A stretch of DNA of 64,000 nt, taken from assembly GCA_014380365.1 (NCBI GenBank), contig JACMJZ010000012.1, forward strand, positions 186,001 to 250,000, read 5' to 3'. The DNA comes from Pyrinomonadaceae bacterium. GTDB taxonomy: Bacteria; Acidobacteriota; Blastocatellia; Pyrinomonadales; Pyrinomonadaceae. Both the position numbers and the translations under genes were made by a program. This document shows, piece after piece, positions 33,246-42,735 of the stretch. Below the pieces are notes generated by a model. It saw only the letters and a program-made list of their open reading frames with translations. It had not been told where the DNA came from and ran no database searches. Position 1 is the stretch's first letter, and every line of letters starts with the position of its first letter.

Positions 33246-35479
33246 ATACTTCACTGGCTACGCCTTCTGCCGAAGATGATCTGGCCCAGTGGCCTGAAGA
33301 TATTAGCGAGACCGAAATCCCCTCCGATGACGCGGAATCCGGGGGCCCCGACGGATCGCGTCGCTCCTTTATCTGGCTACAGGCCATCGCCTTTCTCCTG
33401 GGCCTTGGTCTTCTCATTTACGTCATTAACCGCGTCGGGCTCCAGCCCCTCTTCGACGCACTCCTGCGCATCGGATTTGGGTTCTTTATCCTCCTCGGGA
33501 TCAGCGGGCTGCGGCATGTGTTCCGCACAATTGCGATGGCTGCGGCCGTTCCGAAGGAACACCGTCGTTTCAATTTCTTCCTGGCATTTGCGGCTCGGCT
33601 GGGCGGCGAGGCAATTAGTTTTCTCACTTTTACCGGCCCACTCCTCGGTGAGGCAACCAAGGTGGCCCTACTGCGCAAGCGTGTGCCGCTAACTTACGGA
33701 GTGCCCGCGCTCGTCGTCGATAATCTTCTCTACAATCTCTCGGTGGTGTTTTTCATCCTCAGCGGCGCTACCGTAATGTTGTTCACCTACAACCTTCCGT
33801 CGCTCGTCTACTACTCCTTAATTTTTATTGCCATTATCGCCGCGCTCGGAATTGGCGCCGCCGGTCTCGCGGCGAAGCGCCGCATAATGCTACTGACCTG
33901 GATAATCGATCGCATGGCTCAATTGCGGCTGAGTCCAAAAGTAATCCTCAAACGGCGACAGCACATTTACCATCTTGAGTCGAAGGTTTACGATTTCTAC
34001 AAACACCATCCAGGCGTCTTTTTTGGCATGATTGCCTGTAACCTGCTCGCGCATGCCGCCAGCGTAGTGGAAGTCTTTGTCACCTTGCGTATGCTGGGTT
34101 ATGCGCCCCGGGTGGCGCAGGCCTATATCATTGAGTCGCTGACGAAGGTTATCAATTTCATCTTTGCGTTTGTCCCGGGTACGATCGGCGTCTATGAAGG
34201 CAGCACGGAGGTCGTACTGCAAACGTTGGGCTTCGCTGCGGCCACCGGCCTCGCTCTCGCCCTGGTGCGAAAAGCCGGTACTATATTTTGGACTTCGATT
34301 GGTTTATTGATCCTGACCTGGAGGACTGCGCCAAACGCGTGGCGTCGTCTTCTGGATCGCAGCCCACACTTGCAAAAGCTTATGGACAGTCTCGTACTTT
34401 CAAATATCGCACATAGACCAGCCCGCACGGCAGTCAGCATTCTGGGGACGGCAGTCGGAGTCCTGCTCATCATATTTACAGTCGGCCTGGCCCACGGCGT
34501 GCTGCACGAGCGTGGGAAACGCGAAGCAAACATCGGCGCTGAGATCATGATCCGCTCAGCCGGCACGCTCGGTTTCGGTGGCGCATCGCCATTCCTGTTA
34601 CCGGTTTCTCGCGCTGCGGAGATCGAAACCATCCAGGGTGTGCGCGCGGCCACGTCAATCGGCCAAACCCTTGACCGCAGCGACTCCGGATTTGGCACAC
34701 GCCTTCTCGACGGCATTGAGTTTCAGGACTACTCCCAACTGACCGGACTCAAGATTCGTGAAGGCGGGCCGCTCACTGGGGGCGATCAGGCGATCATGGA
34801 TCCGGAATGGCAACGGAACAGGAACGCGCGGGTTGGCGACACAGTTCAACTATTCGAGCGGCCGTTCAAGCTCGTCGGTGTTTATGAACCTCCCGGCGGT
34901 GGGCGACTTAAAATACCACTGGCCACGATGCAGGAGCAGATGGGTGGCGAAGGAAACTGTTCCGCGGTGCTGATTGCCTGCGCCGACCCCGGCCAGCAGG
35001 AGGAGGTCGCGGCCCGCATACGAGAACGTTATCCCGACGATCAGATAATTTTTACCCGCGACTTGCCGGAACTCTACGCGCAGGGCGTGCCTGCGCTTAA
35101 TGTTTTTATCCGCGTGGTCGTCGGCGTGGCTGCCTCGATCAGCATGCTGGTAATTTTGCTGGCGATGTACACCACCGTTACCGAACGCACTCGGCAGATC
35201 GGGATTCTTAAGGCGCTGGGGATGTCCAAGAGCGGGATCGCCTGGGTGATCGAACAGGAAGCGATTCTGGTCAGCGTGTTGGGAGTCGCGGTCGGCGTGG
35301 GCCTGACGTTCGTCGCGCGGTTCGTCATCATGCGCATGACGTCGCTGACCATTGAAATCGAACCGCAATGGATCGGGATTTCGTTTTTGGTGGGAATCGT
35401 TGGGGGGAGCATCGGCGCGCTCTACCCTGCCCTGCGCGCCGCCCGCCAGGACGCCGTCGACGCGCTTAGTTATGAGTAG
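33242..35479 (+). CDS. Fusion: flippase-like LPG_synthase_TM domain with MacB/FtsX-type permease
   Basis: After a short acidic cytoplasmic start (TTG 33242), residues 38-360 are a polytopic domain of the lysylphosphatidylglycerol synthetase TM/UPF0104 type (AARLGGEAISFLTFTGPLLG, FIFAFVPGTIGVYEGSTEVV), a group that includes lipid flippases. Residues 385-745 are a complete MacB_PCD plus FtsX module: SNIAHRPARTAVSILGTAVG entering the first helix, a ~220-residue periplasmic domain, then three helices with TERTRQIGILKALGMSKSGI. The two parts are joined without a stop or frameshift. No ABC ATPase is adjacent. The coupled phosphodiesterase upstream suggests a lipid- or lipoprotein-related envelope job. 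I know of no characterised protein with this architecture. Confidence 0.87.
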   Translation: MNTSLATPSAEDDLAQWPEDISETEIPSDDAESGGPDGSRRSFIWLQAIAFLLGLGLLIYVINRVGLQPLFDALLRIGFGFFILLGISGLRHVFRTIAMAAAVPKEHRRFNFFLAFAARLGGEAISFLTFTGPLLGEATKVALLRKRVPLTYGVPALVVDNLLYNLSVVFFILSGATVMLFTYNLPSLVYYSLIFIAIIAALGIGAAGLAAKRRIMLLTWIIDRMAQLRLSPKVILKRRQHIYHLESKVYDFYKHHPGVFFGMIACNLLAHAASVVEVFVTLRMLGYAPRVAQAYIIESLTKVINFIFAFVPGTIGVYEGSTEVVLQTLGFAAATGLALALVRKAGTIFWTSIGLLILTWRTAPNAWRRLLDRSPHLQKLMDSLVLSNIAHRPARTAVSILGTAVGVLLIIFTVGLAHGVLHERGKREANIGAEIMIRSAGTLGFGGASPFLLPVSRAAEIETIQGVRAATSIGQTLDRSDSGFGTRLLDGIEFQDYSQLTGLKIREGGPLTGGDQAIMDPEWQRNRNARVGDTVQLFERPFKLVGVYEPPGGGRLKIPLATMQEQMGGEGNCSAVLIACADPGQQEEVAARIRERYPDDQIIFTRDLPELYAQGVPALNVFIRVVVGVAASISMLVILLAMYTTVTERTRQIGILKALGMSKSGIAWVIEQEAILVSVLGVAVGVGLTFVARFVIMRMTSLTIEIEPQWIGISFLVGIVGGSIGALYPALRAARQDAVDALSYE

Positions 35480-35518
35480 TGATAACTAGAAGACTTTTTC
35501 TCTTGGCCGAATCAGGGC

Positions 35519-38500
35519 TCACCGAGGAGGTGTGACCACCGGCTTGGCCAGCCTTTTAGCCATCTCATCCGCCAGCTTTCTTAACTCTTCTGCCTTCCGC
35601 TTGTCACCCAGAGCCGAATAGACGTAGCTCATCGTTGCGATTACGGATGATTCAGCACTCTCCAGGCCGGCGCCGCGATATGCCACGCGCGCCCCTTCGT
35701 ACAAATCGAGCGCCTTTGCCTTGTCACTGAATGAATAGGAACTGCCCGCAACTTCAAGGTAAGCGCCATGGAGAACCATGTTTCGCGCCTGGCCAGCGGC
35801 TTCGGCTTCACGAAGAAAATAATCCACCTGAGAAGTTCCTGGGTTTTGTTCCACATCCAGGGCCCCAAGCTTCCTGAGTAGTTCGAGCAACGGCGAGAGG
35901 TGCTTGTTGTTAGCATAGAGAGACCTCGCCTGAGCGTATTGACGGCGCGCCTCAGGCTTATCACCATGATTCTTATAGAGGTCACCCATAACAACTATCA
36001 CCGAAGCCTCGGCCTCGGTATTCTTCTCACGTCGATAGACGTCGAGCACCTTTTGGAATAACTGCCGAAGCCTGGTCGTTGCCTCCTCCGTCTTCATGTT
36101 GAGAAGCAGCGCACCCTCCAGCCTAAGTATGTTCTCGATGTTATAGACACTCTTAGCCAGCACTTCCCTCTGAAGCTGCTCTTCATAGATCTCAAAGGCT
36201 TTTTCCTTATCGTACTCCGCGTAGAGCCCGGCGATGATCAGCAGATTCGATGCCTTGTTATACTTTTCGCCGGGGCCCTCTTTATCCGGATCAATCTGAC
36301 GGTATGTCCTCCGCGCAGCTTCGAAGGAACTCGTAGCTGCCACAAAATCCTTCGCTTCGTTTTGTATCTTGCCGATCTCCAGGAGCGCGTTGCCCTCCTC
36401 CACGAACTTACCGGCCTGGCGCCAGATTTCGCGCTTCCGGGACAAATAATCAATCGCCGCGTCAGTCTCCCCTTTGCCTTTATAAAATTCTCCGATCAGC
36501 GTAAAGGTTCGTGCCTTAAGAACAGGGTCGTTACCAACGCTAGCGATGGCTTCCTCAAAGAACTGATTCGCCCTTTCTTTCCCGCCCGATGCATACAACA
36601 GATCCGTGACCTTCTTCCCCATTTCTTCCGCAATGAACACACTATCGCCTTTTCGTTTCGGTTCCAGAACAGCCTTGATGAAAGCTAAAACTGCTTCCTT
36701 GGAGTAAGCGAGTTCTTTGTCTTTGTCTGCTAATGCTCCGTGGAGTTCAGCCAGCTTGCGGGCAATGAGCCCCTGCTTCCGAAAACTTTTCGTCTGTTGA
36801 AAAAGACCCCGGGCGCGTTCGAAATAACGAATCGACTCTTGCATCCGTTCCGGGTGGTCTTTGGAGGCTTCTTCATAAACGTCGCCAATGCGTGCCAGGA
36901 CCGTCGCTTCCTGCAAAGTATTGTTGGCTTGTCGAAAAGCGGCGCTTGACTGATCGTAAAAGTCGACCACCCTCTTCAATTCGCTGTCAATGTCCGGTTC
37001 CGTTTGTTGGGCTACTTCTGGCGTCCCGTCGTCGGTTTTAGCAGTCGACTTCCGGGACAGGTTCTTCGACAGATGATCGGCAATTTTTTTGAGCACCTCT
37101 GCCTCATCTGTATGGAGTTTCGCCGACTTGTAGGCCGTACGGGCGTCAGTGTAATACTTGATGCCACCCATCATCTCGGCAGCAATTTTCTCTTCGTCTG
37201 GTGCCGCTTCATCTTTGGCTGCTGGCCCGCTGCGTTTCATTTCAGCTAGACCAATCTGTAGGTCACCCAGATTTTCAAGTAGGTTTGCATCCTTCGCGGC
37301 ACGGTCCTTGCCGCGATTACCTTCGTTGACCTTTAGGGCCCGACTGTATAAACCTGCCGCTGTCGTTGCCTCGTTCACAATTCCCTCCATGGCAACATTG
37401 TTGTCCTGAGACTCCATGGTTTGTAGCACTTGAAAATACTGCTTCATCATCTGGGCTTCTACATCGTCGTCTCCCAAAGATCCTGGTCCTCGAGATCCTG
37501 GTCGGTTAATCTCTGATAACAACAACAAAGGCGCACGGTCCCGGTGAATGTCGGCTATATCTGCCAGGGCGGAAGACTCACCAGAAGGATTATTCATCGT
37601 ACGGTGAATCTGGCTTAGACCGCTGAAGATAGTAATCGCTGTATCAGCATCCCCTTCTTTTAATGAGCGTAGAGCCTCTCCTTCCTTGAGGGCGTTGCCC
37701 GCCAGAATAAATTGTGCCTCGGCCTTCTTCTTCTGATCGAGCGCCTCATTCTTAGCTGATTCAGCCAGCTTCGTCTGGGCGAGCGCGTCGTCCTTCGCCT
37801 CGTCCGCCGCCTTCTTATCACGGAGCGCGCCGGCGAGCGCTGCCTCTCTCGCAACGTCAGCCAGCTCTTTCTGTGCGCGGGCTTCAGCTTCCCGCTCGTC
37901 AGCTATCTTCGCTTGAGCAAGCGCCCGATCCTTTGCAGCGTTTTGAGCGAGCGCCTCATCCTTTGCCAAGTCTGCTTTCACCCGTTCAGCGTCAGCTTTT
38001 CCCTTAGCGCCATAAGCGTAGACGCCCATCCCGAGCGAAAAGAGGAAGGCCACGCCGAAAACCAGCGCGGTGAGGCGGCTGCGTTTGATCTCTCTTCTGC
38101 TCCGGGCTTCTTCAGCAGCCTTGGCCGCATCGCGTGCGGTTACGCTTTGGTCCAGGAAGGCTTGAGCCAGGGCAAACTCCGGATGGTAACGCCGCGCCCA
38201 CACCTCGTTTGGTTTCCCCTGGTCACGCCACGTCAATGCTATTTGCAGATCGGGGTCGCCCCACAGGCCCGCGTCACCTTGCTTGTGCAAGACCGCGGTT
38301 TCGGCCACCCGACGATAGATGCGGGAGGAGCGCGCTTCCTCATCGACCCAGTCTTTCAAGCGCACCCAACCGCGTATCAAGCTTTCATGAGAGATATCGA
38401 CGAGTGATTCCGAATTCAACACCACGGGCACCGGGGGCATCAGAAAGGAGCGACCCGGTCGACGGAAGGTTTCTATGACAGTGATGACTTCGACTTTGCC

Positions 38501-39640
38501 GGCATCGGTTAGATCGCAGATCTCACCTAGCGTGATCGGACGCCGAATCTCACGATTGTCGGGACCTTTTTCGGTCAGGGCCTTGAAGAGTTTCTCCGCA
38601 ACTTCGCGATGGTGATCATCCGGCAACTCGCTGTAAGCCTCGTCGGCGTGGCGGGAAAGCGCATTGACCATTCCGCCCACAGCTTCGGCACAACACAGAT
38701 CAATTTCCTCACCGCGGTGAACCTCTCTGTGCGGGCTTTTGATTACCTGTTCACCCTCCTGAATTTCAACTTCCAGCCGCTGTTCCGTTCTTTCGTTCCA
38801 GGAGCGCATTAGCAAGTGCTGCAACACGGGCAGCTGATCCTGGTTGTCGCCCACGTCGTTCAGGAGCCGATTAACCAAACGCGGCGAGATCTTCCCACCG
38901 CCCACTGCCACTGGCCCGGTAATCGCCTCGCGGAGTTGGTCGCGCGTCAGGCGTGGAATCAGGTATTGGCTTTCGTTGATTGCTTCAGGCAAACCCCAGA
39001 ACTGCGAGCAATCGCCGAGGTAGTCGGAACGCATAGTCAACACCACATAAATCGGAACCTCGCGCTGGGCGGAGGCTTCGAGCAGCAACTTGATAAACGC
39101 TGCGGCCTCGTTGCCATACTCTTCGCCTTCAGTGACCCTGGCAAAACGAAATATCTCCTCAAACTGGTCTACGACCACGAGCAGGTTCTCATCCTCAACC
39201 ATTACTGACTGGCGAGCGGTATCCACCAACCCCAGGCTGCCGCGCCTCAGAGTGGATTCAGCGATGGCAGTTTGAATAGCCGCGTTTTCTTCAAGCTCGG
39301 ATCCGAAAACGTCAGGACCATTCAGAGCGCGCGCCAGGTTGCCGATCGGATCATTGCCCGGACGCAGAATTGCCACGCGCCATGCGGAGCCGGCGCTGGT
39401 CATGAACCCACCCTGAAGCGCCGGCAAGAACCCCGCGCGCACCAGCGATGATTTGCCGCTGCCGGATGTGCCAACCACGGCCAGGAAATGAGTGCGGCTG
39501 AGTTTGCCAATCAACTGTTCGCTTTGGCCGTCGCGCCCGAAGAAGAGATGGCTCTCATCAAAGTCGAATGGACGCAAGCCGGGAAACGGGTTCGTTGAAA
39601 CCTGAATTTCGGCTGGGCTCTCAGGCGTTTGGGTGCTCAT
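35519..39640 (-). CDS. STAND-class NTPase with membrane helix, coiled coil and TPR array
   Basis: The N-terminus NPFPGLRPFDFDESHLFFGR is the signature opening of the nSTAND1 group. The Walker A GTSGSGKSS is at residues 57-65 and a Walker B-like NLLVVVDQFEEIF near 153. The STAND winged-helix part reaches about residue 500. A membrane helix follows at about 518-540, then an Ala/Lys/Glu-rich coiled coil (DEALAQNAAKDRALAQAKIA and repeats of that word) to about 660, and TPR-like repeats to the end. STAND proteins act as signal-gated NTPase switches, often in immunity or programmed death, with the TPRs sensing. It starts 4 bp inside the upstream TIR gene with a strong AGGAGG site, so the two are translated together. 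Confidence 0.9.
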   Translation of the reverse strand: MSTQTPESPAEIQVSTNPFPGLRPFDFDESHLFFGRDGQSEQLIGKLSRTHFLAVVGTSGSGKSSLVRAGFLPALQGGFMTSAGSAWRVAILRPGNDPIGNLARALNGPDVFGSELEENAAIQTAIAESTLRRGSLGLVDTARQSVMVEDENLLVVVDQFEEIFRFARVTEGEEYGNEAAAFIKLLLEASAQREVPIYVVLTMRSDYLGDCSQFWGLPEAINESQYLIPRLTRDQLREAITGPVAVGGGKISPRLVNRLLNDVGDNQDQLPVLQHLLMRSWNERTEQRLEVEIQEGEQVIKSPHREVHRGEEIDLCCAEAVGGMVNALSRHADEAYSELPDDHHREVAEKLFKALTEKGPDNREIRRPITLGEICDLTDAGKVEVITVIETFRRPGRSFLMPPVPVVLNSESLVDISHESLIRGWVRLKDWVDEEARSSRIYRRVAETAVLHKQGDAGLWGDPDLQIALTWRDQGKPNEVWARRYHPEFALAQAFLDQSVTARDAAKAAEEARSRREIKRSRLTALVFGVAFLFSLGMGVYAYGAKGKADAERVKADLAKDEALAQNAAKDRALAQAKIADEREAEARAQKELADVAREAALAGALRDKKAADEAKDDALAQTKLAESAKNEALDQKKKAEAQFILAGNALKEGEALRSLKEGDADTAITIFSGLSQIHRTMNNPSGESSALADIADIHRDRAPLLLLSEINRPGSRGPGSLGDDDVEAQMMKQYFQVLQTMESQDNNVAMEGIVNEATTAAGLYSRALKVNEGNRGKDRAAKDANLLENLGDLQIGLAEMKRSGPAAKDEAAPDEEKIAAEMMGGIKYYTDARTAYKSAKLHTDEAEVLKKIADHLSKNLSRKSTAKTDDGTPEVAQQTEPDIDSELKRVVDFYDQSSAAFRQANNTLQEATVLARIGDVYEEASKDHPERMQESIRYFERARGLFQQTKSFRKQGLIARKLAELHGALADKDKELAYSKEAVLAFIKAVLEPKRKGDSVFIAEEMGKKVTDLLYASGGKERANQFFEEAIASVGNDPVLKARTFTLIGEFYKGKGETDAAIDYLSRKREIWRQAGKFVEEGNALLEIGKIQNEAKDFVAATSSFEAARRTYRQIDPDKEGPGEKYNKASNLLIIAGLYAEYDKEKAFEIYEEQLQREVLAKSVYNIENILRLEGALLLNMKTEEATTRLRQLFQKVLDVYRREKNTEAEASVIVVMGDLYKNHGDKPEARRQYAQARSLYANNKHLSPLLELLRKLGALDVEQNPGTSQVDYFLREAEAAGQARNMVLHGAYLEVAGSSYSFSDKAKALDLYEGARVAYRGAGLESAESSVIATMSYVYSALGDKRKAEELRKLADEMAKRLAKPVVTPPR

Positions 39641-41136
39641 AGCGTCCCTCCTTTTGCTTTCCAGATGCGCTCGGTGAATTGTTCAAAAGGCAGAGGATCG
39701 AATTCCCCGTAGTTCTTGATAACCAGGGCTTCCCGCGTTTTGAAACGCTCTTTGGGCGGTGACTCCGGCGCGGCCACGTAAATCGCCTTCTCTAGCAGCG
39801 GAGTTGTCCGTCCATAACCCGGCAGCTTGAGCAATTCGCGCAGCTTCATGCGCAGCCAGCCCTCACTGGCACGGCCCTGGAAAATCAGCACAGCGTCGCA
39901 TATCAACAGGTTGTCCTTGTGGTCCTGGAAAACTTCCGCTTCGCTTCCCTCCCCCAGCGGCAGAGTCACTTCGCAACCCCGATCGAAGAGATAATCTTGC
40001 AGTGGAGTTACAGCCTCAACGTCAGACTGATCGCAAATCAAATAAATTCGACTCGCTTCGCTCACTACTGGGGGCAGTTTAGGTTTTTGCGTAAGTTTCG
40101 TCTGAATAATGGTTTTCAGGTCTTCCAGTTTGACCTGGAGCAGTTCGGAGCCATTGTGAGAAGTGAAGCTATTCTGCAAGTCAATGACGAACTTCTGCTG
40201 CCGGGGATCTGTCGGCTGTAAACCCGGAGGCATCCAAATCAACCTGGAAAACTGCGCGTCGTCTCCCCGCTCCATAGCCAGTTCCTCTTGCATGCGAACG
40301 ATGGAGCGTTCAGTCTCCTGTTCAGGAATGGATCCGTAATTCTCTCCAATCAAGTGAACCGAGAGCCGGCTGCGCTTCAGATAGTCGCGCACCACTTCCT
40401 GCAACGGAGGCGCTTCCTGAGGCAGGGCTTTGTCAGGCAGCACTTCATGACCATGCTGCAACAACTCGCGCTTGACCTTGTCGCGTTCTTCGCGGAGGTC
40501 GGAAGTGGTTTCAGCCAGGTAGATGGTAGCGCCGGCACTGGCTGGTTCAGGCGGCTGGGGGCCCTGGTCCTCAACCATTCGTTTCAGGAGATAGGCGATA
40601 TCCTGCGCCAGGTCCTCAAACTTCTCCCAGTATCTCTTGTCCTTTTCACCCTTCGGGCCGATCTCATTGTCGTACTCGCGGAAACGGCCGGACGCCTTAT
40701 CGAGAGCATAGAATTCATAGCCAAGCATGTCCCGCAGTTCGGACGGGTGCTCTTCGAGAGGCACAAAAGTCTTCACAACTTTGAAGACCCGGTGTTTGTC
40801 GTTGACTCGAAGTCCGCCGGTCTTATCCGCCGCAGTGTAGAAAATTTTAAGCTCCTCCTGGCAGGATGATGAAAGGTAATAGCGCGGTGATACTACGGCG
40901 ATCAAGATGGCGGCGTTGGAAAGTTCAATAACAATGGTGTCATTAAAAACGTCGTTGCCGCCCAACTTACGGTCACGCCAGATTTTCACAGGCTCGCCCA
41001 TTAGTTGGGGCAGGCGCCAGTCCAACGCTTCATGCAACAGGTCTATCCAGCCCTTTTCGACTTCGCTGAAACCGGCGTTGTCGATGTGGGCGTAGCTGAT
41101 AAACAGATCGTTTTCGTAGCTGAACTTAGCGCTCAT
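39637..41136 (-). CDS. TIR - DUF4062-like - TIR-like protein
   Basis: Residues 7-165 are a TIR domain: DLFISYAHIDN is the first strand, and SPRYYLSSSCQEELKIFY contains the glutamate in the position used by NAD-cleaving TIRs (SSCQEE). Residues about 200-300 resemble DUF4062 (IYLAETTSDLREERDKVKRE), which often accompanies STAND proteins. Residues about 365-495 form a third, TIR/flavodoxin-like alpha-beta unit (RIYLICDQSDVEAVTPLQDY) without an obvious catalytic Glu. The ATG has GGGAGG upstream. The gene overlaps the STAND NTPase gene by 4 bp. The likely model is that the STAND protein senses and oligomerises, and the TIR either consumes NAD or makes a nucleotide signal. Confidence 0.87.
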   Translation of the reverse strand: MSAKFSYENDLFISYAHIDNAGFSEVEKGWIDLLHEALDWRLPQLMGEPVKIWRDRKLGGNDVFNDTIVIELSNAAILIAVVSPRYYLSSSCQEELKIFYTAADKTGGLRVNDKHRVFKVVKTFVPLEEHPSELRDMLGYEFYALDKASGRFREYDNEIGPKGEKDKRYWEKFEDLAQDIAYLLKRMVEDQGPQPPEPASAGATIYLAETTSDLREERDKVKRELLQHGHEVLPDKALPQEAPPLQEVVRDYLKRSRLSVHLIGENYGSIPEQETERSIVRMQEELAMERGDDAQFSRLIWMPPGLQPTDPRQQKFVIDLQNSFTSHNGSELLQVKLEDLKTIIQTKLTQKPKLPPVVSEASRIYLICDQSDVEAVTPLQDYLFDRGCEVTLPLGEGSEAEVFQDHKDNLLICDAVLIFQGRASEGWLRMKLRELLKLPGYGRTTPLLEKAIYVAAPESPPKERFKTREALVIKNYGEFDPLPFEQFTERIWKAKGGTL

Positions 41137-41383
41137 GTTGTGCCTCCCGCGAGAAAAAGGCGCCTACTCTGGGCGAGATCTAATTTAGAAATGGCAACGT
41201 TGAGGTGCTTTGCAATCCGAATCTTCGCCGCCTCGAGACCTCCAAAGACAGCCCGGCAGCGCCTGGTTGCAGTCCCCCTCGAGCTTTGATGGTTATTTCC
41301 TGTAGCGAAGTCCACATTGCGAACTCTTGTGAGACTTGTGACTCGAACAGCCCAGCAGTCAACGAAACCGAGGTGTGCGCACA

Positions 41384-41410
41384 GTATTACAATTGCTTTA
41401 GTTCAGTCAA
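41384..41410 (-). promoter_or_regulatory. Candidate promoter for the TIR/STAND operon
   Basis: On the minus strand TTGACT (complement at 41405-41410) and TAATAC (complement at 41384-41389) are 15 bp apart, about 250 bp upstream of the TIR start. The -35 box is near consensus and the spacing is short. The rest of 41137-41383 contains nothing I can support. Confidence 0.4.
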
Positions 41411-41463
41411 TACTTTCGCAAGGTTTGAGACTCATGCATTCCCCTGGGCACAAAGGTTGTTGA

Positions 41464-41565
41464 CCTCTCTGCGTTACTCGGCGAGTCTCTGCGTCTCTGC
41501 GGGTAAGTGTGTTCGCAGCCATATTAACCACCGAGTCGCAGAGAACGCGGAGATTACCCAGAGAA
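41464..41565. repeat. Word-tandem inverted repeat, family G
   Basis: The left arm at 41464-41505 (CTCTCTGCGTTACTCGGCGA and so on, word TCTCTGCG) pairs with the right arm at 41525-41565 (ACCGAGTCGCAGAGAACGCG and so on). It occupies the plus-strand side of the 556-bp divergent gap 41137-41692, 128 bp before the zinc-ribbon gene. Confidence 0.8.
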
Positions 41566-41692
41566 GAATTTCAAATTAGGGCACTACAGGGCAAAGCCCG
41601 GACTGACCGCCGTTCATTATTTCATTTATACTGAATTGACGTGTCAGCAAGAATCAGCCGGTGAAACCCGCCGTGGCCAATGAGGAATCAGA

Positions 41693-42244
41693 ATGAATTG
41701 TCCGATTTGCATAGTAGCTCCACTCAGCTTGGGAAGCCTGGAATCCAGTTTATCCTCGCAGAACTGTGCGCGTTGTGGGGGAAACTGGATACCTGGCGCG
41801 CAGTATTGGAAATGGCTGGAGAACCAGGGCGAGAACCTCCCTGAGGTTGATGCGCAAACTAGTGACTTGCCCATTTCTGAACCGACGGCGCATCTTGACT
41901 GTCCGGAATGCAAGTGGAGGATGGTGAAATACATGGTCGGACGAGGTACGGGCTTCTCCCTCGACCACTGTCATAGTTGCAAAGGGATCTGGTTGGACAA
42001 AAACGAATGGGAGGTACTGAGAAAGCGCAACCTCCATGATGATCTGAACTCAATGCTTACCGAGTTCTGGCAGTCGGAAGCGCTGAAGGAAGAGCGACGG
42101 AAGCGCTTTGAGCGAATCAATCAAACTAAGTTTGGCGCGGAAGACTACGCGGAAATTAAAAGGATTCGCGACTGGCTCGAGGGCCACGACAAGAAACATG
42201 AGTTGTTGGCGTATTTAACTGATGACGACCCGCTCAACGTTTGA
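41693..42244 (+). CDS. Double zinc-ribbon (zf-TFIIB type) protein
   Basis: Two zinc ribbons are visible: CPIC near the start with CARCGGNWIPG at about residues 25-35, and CPECKWRMV with CHSCKGIWLDKNEWEVL at about 70-115. CxxCxGxWLD is the hallmark of the zf-TFIIB family of small bacterial proteins of unknown function. The C-terminal third is helical and charged. The first ribbon lacks the Leu-Asp ending and may be degenerate. It overlaps the following DUF983 gene by 23 bp. Zinc or nucleic-acid binding is likely; nothing more specific can be said. Confidence 0.82.
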   Translation: MNCPICIVAPLSLGSLESSLSSQNCARCGGNWIPGAQYWKWLENQGENLPEVDAQTSDLPISEPTAHLDCPECKWRMVKYMVGRGTGFSLDHCHSCKGIWLDKNEWEVLRKRNLHDDLNSMLTEFWQSEALKEERRKRFERINQTKFGAEDYAEIKRIRDWLEGHDKKHELLAYLTDDDPLNV

Positions 42245-42659
42245 TTGGAACTCAGGCTCTGTCAGTATGCCTCGCTTGCAAGATAAACGATCCATCGCAA
42301 CTGTTCTCTCCCGAGCACTGCGTCTGAAGTGTCCAGCGTGCGGGCAGTCTTCAATTTTCAAGGGGCCTTTCCGATTTTTCCATCATTGCCCGGTTTGTCG
42401 TTCACTCTTTAAACGTGAAGAAGGATTTTTCGTCGGCGCGATCCTGGGAAACGTTATGGCCACCGAATTTGTGATCCTGGTGGTCTGCATGGTTTGGTTA
42501 GTAGTGTTTAAGGCGAGTTATGAGACAGTACTCGTAGGTCTGTTCATCCTGGCCCTGCTCTTCCCGCCGGCTTTTTATCACCACAGTTGGAGTCTCTGGC
42601 TCGGCTTTGACTATTTAGTGGAGTCGCTGCCGAAGTACGAAGGCAAAAGGTCCAACTGA
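42222..42659 (+). CDS. DUF983 family membrane protein
   Basis: The protein has a zinc-ribbon-like N-terminus (LKCPACGQSSIFKGPFRF with HHCPVCRSLF), then FKREEGFFVGAILGNVMATE leading into two hydrophobic helices (VILVVCMVWLVVF and TVLVGLFILALLFPPAFY). This is the standard DUF983 pattern, a family of small two-helix membrane proteins. ATG 42222 overlaps the upstream gene; ATG 42267 gives a start closer to typical family length and may be the real one. Function is unknown in the family. Its stop lies 7 bp before repeat B2. Confidence 0.85.
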   Translation: MTTRSTFDWNSGSVSMPRLQDKRSIATVLSRALRLKCPACGQSSIFKGPFRFFHHCPVCRSLFKREEGFFVGAILGNVMATEFVILVVCMVWLVVFKASYETVLVGLFILALLFPPAFYHHSWSLWLGFDYLVESLPKYEGKRSN

Positions 42660-42666
42660 CTCGCTT

Positions 42667-42734
42667 GGAGTAACCGCCGTCGGGGCGGGTTCTTCGCTAT
42701 CCCAACTACCCGCCTTAAAGTCGGTACTCAAACC
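42667..42734. repeat. Palindromic intergenic repeat, family B (copy 2)
   Basis: The left arm at 42667-42691 and right arm at 42708-42734 (CCCGCCTTAAAGTCGGTACT followed by CAAACC) fold back on each other. The right arm is the complement of the left arm of the element at 11031. It fills the gap between two convergent genes, 7 bp from one stop and 1 bp from the other. Confidence 0.75.
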
Positions 42735-42735
42735 T

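Noticed and set aside
41133-41315. 60-codon ORF overlapping the TIR start (stop/start ATGA)
   Set aside because: GTG start without ribosome site, arginine-rich random-looking sequence, and the strong GGGAGG lies inside it for the TIR gene itself.
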